From: Clostridiales bacterium
Lineage (GTDB): Bacteria; Bacillota; Clostridia; Oscillospirales; Oscillospiraceae
Assembly (NCBI GenBank): GCA_022782265.1
Contig: JALFOM010000022.1
Location: 1-64,000 of the forward strand
Reading direction: 5' to 3'
DNA length: 64,000 nucleotides
Positions within the stretch are counted from its first letter, which is position 1. Each line of letters opens with the position of its first letter. The position numbers and the translations under genes are program-made. Shown piece by piece: positions 1 to 8,103 of this stretch. The notes beneath the pieces were generated by a model, which did no database searches, had not been told where the DNA came from, and saw nothing but the letters and a program-made list of their open reading frames with translations.

Positions 1-1
1 A

Positions 2-88
2 ACACTGGATAGCAAACTGGCCACTGTGGATTCTGCAAAGTACGACCGCATTATGCGTGTGGTTGATATTATGCTGGAAGAAACCTGA
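2..88 (+). CDS. C-terminal tail of an unidentified gene (partial)
   Basis: An open frame enters from the left edge and stops at TGA 86-88, directly before a strong terminator. Only 28 residues are visible, ending in DRIMRVVDIMLEET. The tail is helical-looking and polar, with no recognisable motif, so no family can be named. The immediate terminator supports a real gene end. Confidence 0.5.
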   Translation, partial: TLDSKLATVDSAKYDRIMRVVDIMLEET

Positions 89-132
89 CAGCCTGGACTG
101 GGAAAAATGTTCCTGGTTCCAGGCTGTTTTTA
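89..132 (+). terminator. Rho-independent terminator of the left-edge gene
   Basis: CAGCCTGGA (89-97) pairs with TCCAGGCTG (118-126), followed by TTTTTAT. It begins one base after the stop codon. Bases 133-337 hold no gene I can recognise on either strand. Confidence 0.85.
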
Positions 133-337
133 TAGCATGTGATTAGATGGTCCGTTTCTTACTGCCCCGCTCGGACAGCATTGCCTGATAAGCTCCAACC
201 ATTGGCGTCTCAGTGCAGAATAACTTTCGTGTTGCGCTTGCTTGCGCTCTGTCAGCTTCGCTGTTGAGTGACCGCTCGCTTGAATGTCAGCCAATCGTAT
301 TGAATCTTGTCCAAAATCTTTGAGCAATAACCAAAAT

Positions 338-362
338 GGCCAGAGGCAATCCGCCTCTGGCC
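338..362 (-). terminator. Terminator of the glycosyltransferase operon
   Basis: Perfect 10-bp stem GGCCAGAGGC / GCCTCTGGCC with a 5-nt loop, just past the stop of the minus-strand glycosyltransferase. On that strand it is followed by ATTTTGG, a weak T tract. Confidence 0.7.
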
Positions 363-370
363 TTATCATA

Positions 371-1498
371 TTAGGGACTATCCGGGCAATGGACATAGAG
401 CCGGTTATTTGTTTGTTTGAACAGCGCCGACATTGTTTTCTCGACGACCAGGTGCTTGTCAAATTCCTGCAGCATTTTCTCGTGCGCGGCCAGACCCATG
501 GCCTGCCGTTCGGCGGGAGAGGTCTCCGCCATCCGGGCCATCTGTTCATACAGGCTGGCGCAATCCCGCGCTTTACAGAGAAGGCCGGTTTTCCCATCCT
601 CCACCGCCTCACGGCAGCCGGGGATATCGCTGGTGATCACCGGTCTGCCTGTGGCGGCAGCTTCCAGCAGCACATTGCTCATGCCCTCGTGGTAGCTGGG
701 CAGCACCACGCAGTCTGCGGCGGCGTAATAGGGCGCGGGGTCGCTCTGAAAGCCGTGATACTCGGCAATCCCCTCCGCCACCAGCTGATCCACCTGGGCC
801 TTATAGCCCTCGTCGTCAAAGAAACCGACAATATCAAGAACCATGCCTGCACCGAACTTTTCGCGGAGCCTCCGCATGGCGGCAAACAGCTCGTCCATGC
901 CTTTCTCTTTCATGATCCGGCCCAGATACAGAAAGTGTATCGCTTTGTTTTCGGGGTAAGGGACGTAGGAATAACGCTCCAGATTGATGCCGGCTCCAGG
1001 GAGGACGGTTTCTTTTTCTGCGGAAAGTATTCCCCGGCGGCAAAATTCTTCCGCGTTTTCCCTGTTTTCAAAAAAGACCGTCCGGGCTTTTCCCAAAGCC
1101 AGTTTATACAGAACCGTCACGAACCGCGCAAGGCCCTTCCGCTGGAAGGCAGTCCCCAGACCCTGCACATTGGCGCAATACGGGACGCCGGCTATTCTGC
1201 AGGCCAGGCCGCCGTAAATATTCGGCTTGATGGAATAGGTGATCACCAGGTCCGGCTTTTCTTCTTTCAGCAGCCGCAGATAGGTGTGAAACAGCCTCAG
1301 GTCCGTGGCCGGATTGATGCCGCGGCGGTCTATATCCGTCTCAATACAGCGAAGCCCCAGGGCCTGAAAATCCTCCTCATGCCCTACGAAGGGCATACTG
1401 AGTACCACTTCATGGCTTTTCATCAGCGCCTGTATCAGCTCCAGCCGGAAGCGGTAGAGCATGTAGGAGTGGTTGGTCAGGATCAGAATTTTGCTCAT
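371..1498 (-). CDS. Glycosyltransferase family 4
   Basis: A 375-residue GT-B glycosyltransferase of the GT4 type. The N-terminal Rossmann half starts MSKILILTNHSYMLYRFR. The C-terminal half has the nucleotide-sugar-binding stretch YHEGMSNVLLEAAATGRP at about residues 265-285, including the E-x7-E signature, then the GCREAVEDGKTGLL motif. The length is normal. The start ATG overlaps the stop of the upstream phosphoglycosyl transferase (ATGA), so the two are translationally coupled. It should add a sugar to the undecaprenyl-diphosphate-linked sugar made by that enzyme, at the cytoplasmic face of the membrane, for a surface glycan. Similarity to PglA-type N-acetylgalactosaminyltransferases is suggestive, but donor and acceptor cannot be read from sequence. 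Confidence 0.88.
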   Translation of the reverse strand: MSKILILTNHSYMLYRFRLELIQALMKSHEVVLSMPFVGHEEDFQALGLRCIETDIDRRGINPATDLRLFHTYLRLLKEEKPDLVITYSIKPNIYGGLACRIAGVPYCANVQGLGTAFQRKGLARFVTVLYKLALGKARTVFFENRENAEEFCRRGILSAEKETVLPGAGINLERYSYVPYPENKAIHFLYLGRIMKEKGMDELFAAMRRLREKFGAGMVLDIVGFFDDEGYKAQVDQLVAEGIAEYHGFQSDPAPYYAAADCVVLPSYHEGMSNVLLEAAATGRPVITSDIPGCREAVEDGKTGLLCKARDCASLYEQMARMAETSPAERQAMGLAAHEKMLQEFDKHLVVEKTMSALFKQTNNRLYVHCPDSP

Positions 1499-2118
1499 TT
1501 CAGCGCAGGCTCCTTTTCCTCATGGAGCGTCCCGGTGCCGCCCTCGACCACGCCGTCATGCCTCAGCACTTTGAAAATGGTGCCGAAGAAGCAGCGGCAG
1601 TCGAACAGAAAGCTGAGATTCTGGACATATTCGCCGTCCAGACGGGCCTTTACCGGGATTTCCAGCTCGTCCCGTCCGTTGATCTGGGCCCAGCCGGTCA
1701 GACCGGGGCGCACGTCGTTTGCGCCGTACTTGTCCCGCTCCTCAATCAGGTCGTCCTGGTTCCACAGCGCGGGCCGGGGCCCGATAATGCTCATCTTCCC
1801 GGTGAATATGCAGAGGATCTGCGGCAGCTCGTCAATGGACAGCTTCCGGAACCAGGCGCCGGAGCGGGTGATCCACTTCTGCGGGTCGGAGAGGAGATGG
1901 GTGGGCATGTTGGCCGGCGTGTCGGTGTACATGGTCCGGAACTTGGGCATCATAAAGGTCTTCTTGTGGATGCCTACACGCTTTTGCCAGAACAGAACCG
2001 GCCCGGGAGAGTCCAGCTTAACGATCAGCGCGAATACCAGCATGGGTATCGCCAGAACAATAAGCCCCACAAGAGACAGCACGATGTCAAAAATTCTTTT
2101 AACGCATCTTTGGTACAT
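1495..2118 (-). CDS. Bacterial sugar transferase (undecaprenyl-phosphate phosphoglycosyl transferase)
   Basis: A 207-residue monotopic phosphoglycosyl transferase of the PglC/WcaJ-C type. It has one N-terminal hydrophobic segment (DIVLSLVGLIVLAIPMLVFA), then SPGPVLFWQKRVG, FRTM and the catalytic/PRP region DELPQILCIFTGKMSIIGPRP. These enzymes transfer a sugar-1-phosphate from a nucleotide sugar to undecaprenyl phosphate, the first step of glycan assembly. The frame is open further upstream, but the start at 2118 (MYQRCVKRIFD) has a GGAGG nine bases ahead and fits the family length. First gene of a two-gene operon with the GT4 gene. Confidence 0.9.
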   Translation of the reverse strand: MYQRCVKRIFDIVLSLVGLIVLAIPMLVFALIVKLDSPGPVLFWQKRVGIHKKTFMMPKFRTMYTDTPANMPTHLLSDPQKWITRSGAWFRKLSIDELPQILCIFTGKMSIIGPRPALWNQDDLIEERDKYGANDVRPGLTGWAQINGRDELEIPVKARLDGEYVQNLSFLFDCRCFFGTIFKVLRHDGVVEGGTGTLHEEKEPALK

Positions 2119-2183
2119 ATATTTAATCCTCCATAACAGAAATTTTCTGCTATGTATTTCTTTTACGCAACAACTGACATGAA

Positions 2184-2212
2184 ATTTTACCATATTTTTG
2201 GAGGAAAATCAA
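2184..2212 (-). promoter_or_regulatory. Sigma-A-type promoter for the glycan operon
   Basis: On the minus strand TTGATT (2212-2207), a 17-bp spacer and TAAAAT (2189-2184), about 65 bp before the chosen start of the sugar transferase. Confidence 0.5.
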
Positions 2213-2930
2213 CGTTTTGCAAATAATTTAACAGAATTTGCTTTAGCAGAATTTGCTCTGGAAAAGCCTCCGAAACCATTTCTGATTTGGTGACGCTGTA
2301 GTCTTAAGAAATTCAATAATTAAGTCAACAGGACAAGAAGATGTATTCATCTTATCCAGCAAAATTATCTCTTGATTAATTACGAACACCCCTGCCGTAA
2401 ACGATATGTAGTAGGGGGAATATACCCTCTGCTGCACCTTGAAAAATGAACAGACGGTACTCCAGAACATACCTTTGCAAGGAGCCGAAAGAGCTATCGC
2501 CGTGACCGGGACGCAGTTCTCACAGCGAAAGCATAGCGGATTGAAGGGAACCAGACCAGTTCCTGAGCCACGATCTGCAGAGGGTACAATGATACTTCCG
2601 TTAATCTGAGGACGGCGGATTCGCACACCGAGCCGGATGGCTATGATCTCTCTGGTCAAGAGATTTGGAGTATGCCCCAGAGCCGATCCCGGGCCATTAG
2701 AATATAGGGGTTGGCAGCCTGGTCTGTTTGGTAAGAGGCATCAAATATAGGTACCAGCCCGTATGGAAATAATAAGGACAAAACTGCTGTTTTACGCTGC
2801 TGCAAGCGAACAGATACCCTGAAAAGAGTTGAAAAAAGGGCATCCAGAACCAGGATGCCGCTGTCTGCAATTATTTTTTTGTTTCTTACTTGACAATGGG
2901 CTATCCCTGTGCAGTAAAAGCAAAAAAATC
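2213..2930 (+). other. Gene-poor AT-rich stretch, probably decayed DNA
   Basis: No frame here has the codon usage of the neighbouring genes. A minus-strand frame at 2243-2659 is open for 138 codons but shows no motif, no ribosome-binding site and no GC bias at third positions, so I do not call it. GGCATCC/GGATGCC at 2839-2859 followed by a T-rich stretch (2871-2881) may be a relic terminator. The stretch resembles a degraded gene more than a regulatory region. Confidence 0.4.
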
Positions 2931-3040
2931 TGCCGTTAAAAATACCGGGAGTGAGGATGACTCTGCGGCTTAGCGGGCTTTACCTGCTGAAGTGCGGCCA
3001 TCGGCCGGAGAAACTCCTTCTCCCGGTATTTTTAACGGCA
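2931..3040. repeat. 110-bp inverted-repeat element with nested hairpins
   Basis: The two 21-bp ends (2931-2951 and 3020-3040) are perfect reverse complements, beginning TGCCGTTAAAAATACC. The 68-bp interior contains three further self-complementary units: AGCGGG-CTTTA-CCTGCT (with one G:T), CGGCC-ATC-GGCCG and GGAG-AAA-CTCC. A transcript would fold into a long stem closed over a multibranch loop. No coding potential. It could be a MITE-like palindromic repeat or a structured RNA; the sequence alone cannot separate these. Confidence 0.6.
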
Positions 3041-3204
3041 AATCCATGCAGCAAACGAAAGATTATACCTTTACAAGATACAAATAATGGTATAAAATTA
3101 AATCACCTTAAAGATAATATCATTTATTTTCGTGTTTTTCTGATACTCTGCATAATTTGCAGCTTTTGCGGCATAATTTGCACACTGCGGCCGCGGGAAA
3201 GCGG

Positions 3205-3312
3205 ATGCTGCAAGAGCTTACGGAAGAATACGGCGGAAGCCTGAACCAGGAGGATAAAGACGGGCGGTTCCATGCGAAATTGATTTTAAGATGTGGGGCG
3301 GATAGTCAATGA
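3205..3312 (+). pseudogene. C-terminal remnant of a GHKL-type sensor histidine kinase
   Basis: The 36 codons before TGA 3310-3312 encode a peptide beginning MLQELTEEYGGSLNQ and ending GRFHAKLILRCGADSQ. This matches the last beta-strand region of GHKL kinases that pair with LytTR regulators (typical form: I-AEKYGG-h-x-DGxFxhxhhh). The frame stays open upstream, but the translation (LHNLQLLRHNLHTAAAGK) has lost all kinase character and sits in AT-rich DNA. The remnant overlaps the regulator start by ATGA, the coupling expected of a kinase-regulator operon. It is therefore a decayed or deleted kinase gene. Confidence 0.6.
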
Positions 3313-4028
3313 TACATATCGCCATATGTGATGACGACGGCGTACAGATAAAAAAGACCGAAAAGCTTATCCGGCAAAAGGCAGCGCGGTTCTCCCCGGA
3401 GACAGATCTGTTTTCCGATGGCGCCGGGTTGATCAAAGCCGTTAAAAATGGGGGCTATACGCCTGACTTGGCCGTTCTGGACATCCATATGCCCGGGAAC
3501 AGCGGGATAGATGTGGCAAAAACGCTGAACCTGCTTACTCCGGAATGCAGGATCATCTTTCTCACCAGCTTTCTGGGCTACGCTACGGAGGTGTATGAGA
3601 CCCGCCACAGCTATTTCATCTTAAAATCCGAGCTGCCCGACAGAATAGACGCTGCCCTGACAAAGGCGCTGGAGGACAGGGCGCAGGAACCGCGTCTGCG
3701 CTTCCGCGAGGGGCGGACCATACAGACAGCGGCGGTATCTGAGTTTCTGTATCTGGAACGGATTCTGAAAAAGACGGCCGTCGTCCTTTGCAACGGCAGT
3801 AAACATTTTACGGCAGCGAAAGCAGAGGAAGTGCTGAAGGACGTGCCGCCGGGCTGCTTTGTCCGCTGCCACCAGAGCTTTTGGGTAAATACAGAAAAGA
3901 TCGCAAGTATGAAATCGGAGAGCTTCGTCCTGCTCAACGGGGAGGAGATTCCCATAAGCCGCAGCCGGAAAAAGGAGGCAAAGGAAGCCTTCTTTGCCCA
4001 GCTTGAACGGCAGGCGGAGGCCAGATAA
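3309..4028 (+). CDS. LytTR-family response regulator
   Basis: 239 residues: an N-terminal receiver domain (1-120) with the acidic pocket CDDD at 7-10 and phospho-acceptor Asp58 in AVLDIHMPG, then a C-terminal LytTR DNA-binding domain (about 130-235, with FVRCHQSFWVNTEKI). Such regulators of the AgrA/VirR kind receive phosphate from GHKL sensor kinases and control peptide signalling, bacteriocin or surface genes. Here the kinase gene next to it is reduced to a fragment, so the regulator looks orphaned. The start overlaps the kinase remnant stop (ATGA). One expected feature is unusual: the lysine region of the receiver reads YFILKSEL instead of the usual YLhKP. Confidence 0.9.
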   Translation: MIHIAICDDDGVQIKKTEKLIRQKAARFSPETDLFSDGAGLIKAVKNGGYTPDLAVLDIHMPGNSGIDVAKTLNLLTPECRIIFLTSFLGYATEVYETRHSYFILKSELPDRIDAALTKALEDRAQEPRLRFREGRTIQTAAVSEFLYLERILKKTAVVLCNGSKHFTAAKAEEVLKDVPPGCFVRCHQSFWVNTEKIASMKSESFVLLNGEEIPISRSRKKEAKEAFFAQLERQAEAR

Positions 4029-4032
4029 AAAA

Positions 4033-4060
4033 GTCACTCTGAGTTTACCCTCAGAGTGAC
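4033..4060. terminator. Bidirectional terminator between the LytTR regulator and ppx
   Basis: Perfect 11-bp stem GTCACTCTGAG (4033-4043) / CTCAGAGTGAC (4050-4060), flanked by A6 and T6, between convergent genes. Confidence 0.92.
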
Positions 4061-4089
4061 TTTTTTAATGCACATTGAACCTGCCGGCG

Positions 4090-4992
4090 TCACAAAGCCA
4101 GCTGTATTCTCCGGCGGAGATAGCCCTCCCGGACACCGTAACGGCTGACCGCAATATCGGATACCCGGTAGCGTTCAACCAGATACCTCAGGAGCATCAG
4201 ACCGGGGATCAGCGTGTGGATGCGCTCCGGCTCATAGCGCAAAATCAGATCGGCGGCGTCCTTATCCGCTTTGCAGAGCCGCTCCGTCAGCTGCTCCAGC
4301 TGCTCACGGGTGAAGCTGCGGCTGCTTTCCGGCAGACCGAAAAGACTTTTGCTCAGCCGCAGGGCCGCCCGGGCTGTGCCGCCCACACAGACCAGATGGT
4401 CCATGGCCGGGATGTCTTTCAGCTCGTCACCCGCAAAGGCGGCCCGGATCGCGTCCGTTATCCGCTGCTGGGAGCCTTTTCCCGGCAGAATATTTTTTAC
4501 GCAGTCTCGGTACAGCTTCAGTGAGCCTACAGGCACGCTCCCGGCCTTTTGCAGCTGTCCGCCGGTGAGCAGGGCCAGCTCCGTGCTGGCGCCGCCGATG
4601 TCCCCGAACAGCCCCTCAGCCAGTTCCGTGTCGCAGACAGCGCCGTAAAAGCCGCATTCGGCCTCGGCCTCGCCGGAGAGAACCTCCACCTCCACGCCGG
4701 TCTCCTGCCGGATCTGCTCCACGGCCTGGCTGGTGTTGGAGATGTTCCGCAGGGAGGCGGTGGCAAATACCGCCAGATGCCCGATATGGAGAAGCTCCAG
4801 GGTGGTCTGAAATTCCCGCAGGCTGCGGCAGGCGCAGTCGATACCGTCCTGGGTCAGCCGACCATGCTCCACATAGCCCGCCAGTCCTGCCATGATCTTT
4901 TCCTTGAACAGGATCTTGAAGCCGCTTTTATCCAGGTCATAGACCGTAAGGCGGATGCTGTTGGACCCCATGTCGATCAATGCGTATTTCAT
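4090..4992 (-). CDS. ppx: Exopolyphosphatase / guanosine pentaphosphatase family (Ppx/GppA)
   Basis: 300 residues of the ASKHA-fold Ppx/GppA family. The first phosphate-binding loop is DMGSNSIRL near the N terminus and the second GDIGGASTEL at about 130-139. The long C-terminal HD-like extension of the E. coli enzymes is absent; this short form is common in Firmicutes. It releases phosphate from polyphosphate ends or pppGpp. It lies 21 bp downstream of ppk1 in one operon, so synthesis and breakdown of polyphosphate are made together. Substrate preference between polyphosphate and pppGpp cannot be decided from sequence. Confidence 0.88.
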   Translation of the reverse strand: MKYALIDMGSNSIRLTVYDLDKSGFKILFKEKIMAGLAGYVEHGRLTQDGIDCACRSLREFQTTLELLHIGHLAVFATASLRNISNTSQAVEQIRQETGVEVEVLSGEAEAECGFYGAVCDTELAEGLFGDIGGASTELALLTGGQLQKAGSVPVGSLKLYRDCVKNILPGKGSQQRITDAIRAAFAGDELKDIPAMDHLVCVGGTARAALRLSKSLFGLPESSRSFTREQLEQLTERLCKADKDAADLILRYEPERIHTLIPGLMLLRYLVERYRVSDIAVSRYGVREGYLRRRIQLAL

Positions 4993-5013
4993 GTGTGTCG
5001 CTCCATTGAAAAG

Positions 5014-7149
5014 TTACTTTTTCCCCTTCCGGAAGGCCGAAAGCAGCCAGCTTCGCAGCTGCCGGGGCTTTTCCGGAGAGACCGGAACCGCCGGTGCGGC
5101 TTCCACCGGCTCCGCTGCCTGCTGATAGGCCTGCCGGTAGAAAAACTCCTGGCAATTCAGCGGCGTGGCGTCATTTCGCACGTGAATATACTCCCCGGTA
5201 TTTTTCAGCTCCCGGGCCTGCTGGTTATCCTGCAGCATGGTCCGGAACATCTCCGTTAGCCGCCGGCGCAGTCCGGCGTCCAGAATGGGGGCGGCAACCT
5301 CCACCCGCCGCAGGGTGTTGCGGGTCATAAAGTCGGCGGAGGCGATATAGACGCTCTGCCGGCCCTCTGTGCCGAAGATATAGATGCGGGAGTGTTCCAG
5401 AAAGCGGCCCACGATGCTGATGACCCGGATGTTTTCCGTCTCTCCCGGCACGCCGGGCAGCAGGCAGCAGATGCCGCGGACCACCAGGTCGATCTTCACG
5501 CCCTCCTGAGAGGCCAGAATCAGCCGGTCGATGATGGTCTTGTCGGTAAGAGAGTTGATTTTTATGCCGATATAGGCCGGCTCGCCCTTTCGGGCACAGG
5601 CGATCTCCCGGTCGATCAGCGCCAGTACCCGGTTCTGCAGACATTTGGGCGCCACCAGCAACTGCTGGGAGTCCTCCACGGTCTCGCCCATGGCCAGGGC
5701 CTGAAATACTGCGGCGGCCTCCATTCCGATAGCCGGGTCCGCCGTCATCAGGGACAGGTCTGTGTAAAGCCGCGCCGTCTTCTCGTTGTAGTTGCCGGTG
5801 CCGATCTGGGTGTAATACTCGGTCTGCCCATCGGCCCGGCGGGTGACGAGACACAGCTTGCAGTGGACCTTATAGCCGTCCAGCCCGTAGATGACCTGAC
5901 AGCCGGCCTCCTCCAGACGGCGGGACCATTCGATGTTGTTCTCCTCGTCAAAGCGGGCTTTCAGCTCCACCAGCACCAGAACGTTCTTGCCGTATTCCGC
6001 TGCCTCGATCAGGCTTTCCACAATCTTGCTGTGCCTGGCTACCCGGTAAAGGGTCATTTTGATGGACACCACGTTTGGGTCGCTTGCTGCCTCCTGAAGA
6101 AAATCCAGAAAGGGCTTCATGCTCTCAAAGGGATAGGAGAGCAGCTTGTCCCCCTCTTTGATCTGGGGCATCACAGCGCAATGGGGACGAAACTGAGCAG
6201 AGCGCTGAGGAAAGCGTTTTTCATAGAAAAGCGCGGGGTTCTGCCGCAGAGAGTCCTGTATCTGAGACAGGAAGGACAGGTCCAGCGGCGAACGGCAGCG
6301 GAAAACCGCTTCCGGCTTCAGGTCCGTATAGGTGCACAGGGTCTCCACAATATCGCCGTCCAGCTCCCGGGACAGCTCCAGCCGCACCGGCGCCAGACGA
6401 CGGCGCTGTTTTATGAGCTGGGCCATAAACTCCCGGTAATCCAGATCCTCGTCATAGAGAGCATCGGCGTCGATATCGGCGTTTCGCGTTACCCGGATCA
6501 GGGATTTGGAGACAACCCGGTGGCTGCTGAACACCTTGGGCAGGAAATGGAGAATCAGCTCCTCCGAAAGCATCATGGCGCCCGGCTGCCCGGGCACGCG
6601 GATGAGCCGGGGAAAGACCCCGGTGCCGCAGGGGATAATGCCCAGCTTTTCCCCGCCGTTTTTTCCGGCCAGCACGCCTACGGCGTAGATCTCCTTGTTT
6701 TGCAGGAAGGGGAAGGGCTGCCGCTTACTCACCACGGTGGGCGAGAGCAGCGGCGCGATCTCCGCGTCAAAATACCGCTCCAGCTCGCCGCTCTCCCGCT
6801 CTCCGATTTTCTGAAAATTGACCAGGCGGACGCCCTGCTCCTCCAGACGGCTCATCAGCGCGGCATAGACCGCGTCCCGCCTCCGGTTCAGCCGGGAGAC
6901 TTCCTTCAATATGGCGCTGATTTGCTCGGCAGCGGTCATCCGGGTCTTGTTGTCCCGCAGATCTCTGGACACCAGCATCTGGTCCTCCAGTGAGCCCACC
7001 CGCACCATGAAAAACTCGTCCAGATTGCTCTGAAAAATGGAGGCAAAGCCAAGCCGCTCGCACAGGGGCACGCTCTCGCTTTCTGCCTCCTCAAGGACCC
7101 GTTCGTTGAATTTCAGCCAGGACAGCTCCCGGTTTATATATGTGTTCAT
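5014..7149 (-). CDS. ppk1: Polyphosphate kinase 1
   Basis: 711 residues, the usual PPK1 length. N-terminal domain begins NRELSWLKFNERVLEEAE. The phosphohistidine equivalent to E. coli His435 is His429 in KVHCKLCLV, and the His592 equivalent is His586 in FLEHSRIYIF. At the position of E. coli His454, before IGTGNYNEKTARLYTD, this protein has Gln448 instead of His. The enzyme reversibly builds polyphosphate from ATP. First gene of the ppk1-ppx operon. The start is the first ATG of the conserved N terminus; the upstream sequence has only a weak ribosome-binding site, and a TATACT -10-like box lies about 30 bp ahead. Confidence 0.95.
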   Translation of the reverse strand: MNTYINRELSWLKFNERVLEEAESESVPLCERLGFASIFQSNLDEFFMVRVGSLEDQMLVSRDLRDNKTRMTAAEQISAILKEVSRLNRRRDAVYAALMSRLEEQGVRLVNFQKIGERESGELERYFDAEIAPLLSPTVVSKRQPFPFLQNKEIYAVGVLAGKNGGEKLGIIPCGTGVFPRLIRVPGQPGAMMLSEELILHFLPKVFSSHRVVSKSLIRVTRNADIDADALYDEDLDYREFMAQLIKQRRRLAPVRLELSRELDGDIVETLCTYTDLKPEAVFRCRSPLDLSFLSQIQDSLRQNPALFYEKRFPQRSAQFRPHCAVMPQIKEGDKLLSYPFESMKPFLDFLQEAASDPNVVSIKMTLYRVARHSKIVESLIEAAEYGKNVLVLVELKARFDEENNIEWSRRLEEAGCQVIYGLDGYKVHCKLCLVTRRADGQTEYYTQIGTGNYNEKTARLYTDLSLMTADPAIGMEAAAVFQALAMGETVEDSQQLLVAPKCLQNRVLALIDREIACARKGEPAYIGIKINSLTDKTIIDRLILASQEGVKIDLVVRGICCLLPGVPGETENIRVISIVGRFLEHSRIYIFGTEGRQSVYIASADFMTRNTLRRVEVAAPILDAGLRRRLTEMFRTMLQDNQQARELKNTGEYIHVRNDATPLNCQEFFYRQAYQQAAEPVEAAPAVPVSPEKPRQLRSWLLSAFRKGKK

Positions 7150-7290
7150 CCCAAGCCCACTCTTTTCCTGTTTATGACCACCAGTATACGAAAAAGCGCA
7201 TTTGCCCGATACCGCCGCCCGGTAAACTCTCTGTCAAATGATCGTAAAATATTTTTCCCGGTTAAGGCAGTAAGAATACGAAAGGCAAAA

Positions 7291-7326
7291 AAATCACCCG
7301 GCCTCTTTCCGGAGAGCGGGTGATTT
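7291..7326 (-). terminator. Terminator after the beta-lactamase-fold gene
   Basis: 10-bp stem AAATCACCCG (7291-7300) / CGGGTGATTT (7317-7326); on the minus strand it is followed by TTTTGCC. It separates this operon from ppk1. Confidence 0.85.
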
Positions 7327-7338
7327 TTTGTATGGATT

Positions 7339-8097
7339 TTATGCGTTGTACAGGTCCAGCGCCAGCTGACGGAGCGTCCGCTCCGCCTGGGGCACATCGG
7401 GGCCGTTGTAAGCAAAGCAGAGCACGAAAGGCTCCTTGGCAAAGACGATGCCCACGTCATTGGTGATACCGTCGTCCTCGCCGGTCTTGTGGGCCACAGG
7501 CGTGCCCTCCGGCAGATAGCCGGGGATCTTGTGGTTGATCTGCTGCGCTAAAAGCAGCTTTTCCATCTCTGCGCTGACCGTTTCGGAGACAAAGTGCCGC
7601 TGGGCGATCTGCGCAAGGAGGGCGCCGATCTCCTCCGGGACGATCCTGTTTTCCAGACCCCGGGCCGCGGCCTCGCCGTCAAAGAGCAGGCGCTCCAGAT
7701 GGGTCTTTTCCAGGCCGATCTGCTTGAACTGTTCGTTGAGAAAGTCCAGGCCGAAGCGGCGCAGCAGCAGATTGGTGGCTGCATTGTCGGACAGGGAGAT
7801 CATCAGCCCGCACAGGGTGCGGATATCCACCGTTACCTCTCCGGTGAAGAAATACAGCGCGCCGCAGGGGGGCAGCTTATCTTCCTCCCTGCAGATAAGC
7901 TTTTCCGAGAGGTCAATCTGTCCCTCCGCCGCCAGCTTCATGATCACGGCGTAGACCGGAAGCTTGATAACACTGGCGGCCAGAAACTCTTCCTGCTGAT
8001 GAAGGCCGAAGCTCTCGCCTGTTCGCAGATTCTTATAGAAGAAGCCGACGCGGCCGGGGAGCTGCTCAAGCCGGAATACGATCTCTTTTTTATCCAT
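7339..8097 (-). CDS. Serine beta-lactamase-fold hydrolase, class A-like
   Basis: 252 residues with the penicillin-recognising triad of motifs: S42-V-I-K45 (SxxK), S103-D-N105 and K204-T-G206. The fold therefore appears complete. There is no signal peptide or lipobox, unlike secreted beta-lactamases, and I see no ExxxN omega-loop motif at the expected place (only ...GLENRIVPEEIGALL). Activity against antibiotics is not established; a cytoplasmic amidase or esterase role on a peptide or D-amino-acid substrate is equally possible. It starts 6 bp after the deacylase::permease chimera and probably shares its transcript, and thus perhaps the lysine riboswitch. Confidence 0.8.
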   Translation of the reverse strand: MDKKEIVFRLEQLPGRVGFFYKNLRTGESFGLHQQEEFLAASVIKLPVYAVIMKLAAEGQIDLSEKLICREEDKLPPCGALYFFTGEVTVDIRTLCGLMISLSDNAATNLLLRRFGLDFLNEQFKQIGLEKTHLERLLFDGEAAARGLENRIVPEEIGALLAQIAQRHFVSETVSAEMEKLLLAQQINHKIPGYLPEGTPVAHKTGEDDGITNDVGIVFAKEPFVLCFAYNGPDVPQAERTLRQLALDLYNA

Positions 8098-8103
8098 AGC
8101 GGC

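Noticed and set aside
2243-2659. 138-codon minus-strand frame in the gene-poor stretch
   Set aside because: TTG start without ribosome-binding site, no motif, no third-position GC bias.
2931-3040. Retron msr-msd RNA
   Set aside because: Inverted ends with internal hairpins are suggestive, but there is no reverse transcriptase gene on either side.
5392-6993. Long plus-strand frame opposite ppk1
   Set aside because: Antisense shadow of a well-conserved gene with strong codon bias; no recognisable domain.
7339-8097. Antibiotic-resistance beta-lactamase
   Set aside because: No signal peptide and no clear omega-loop glutamate; operon context is amino-acid metabolism.
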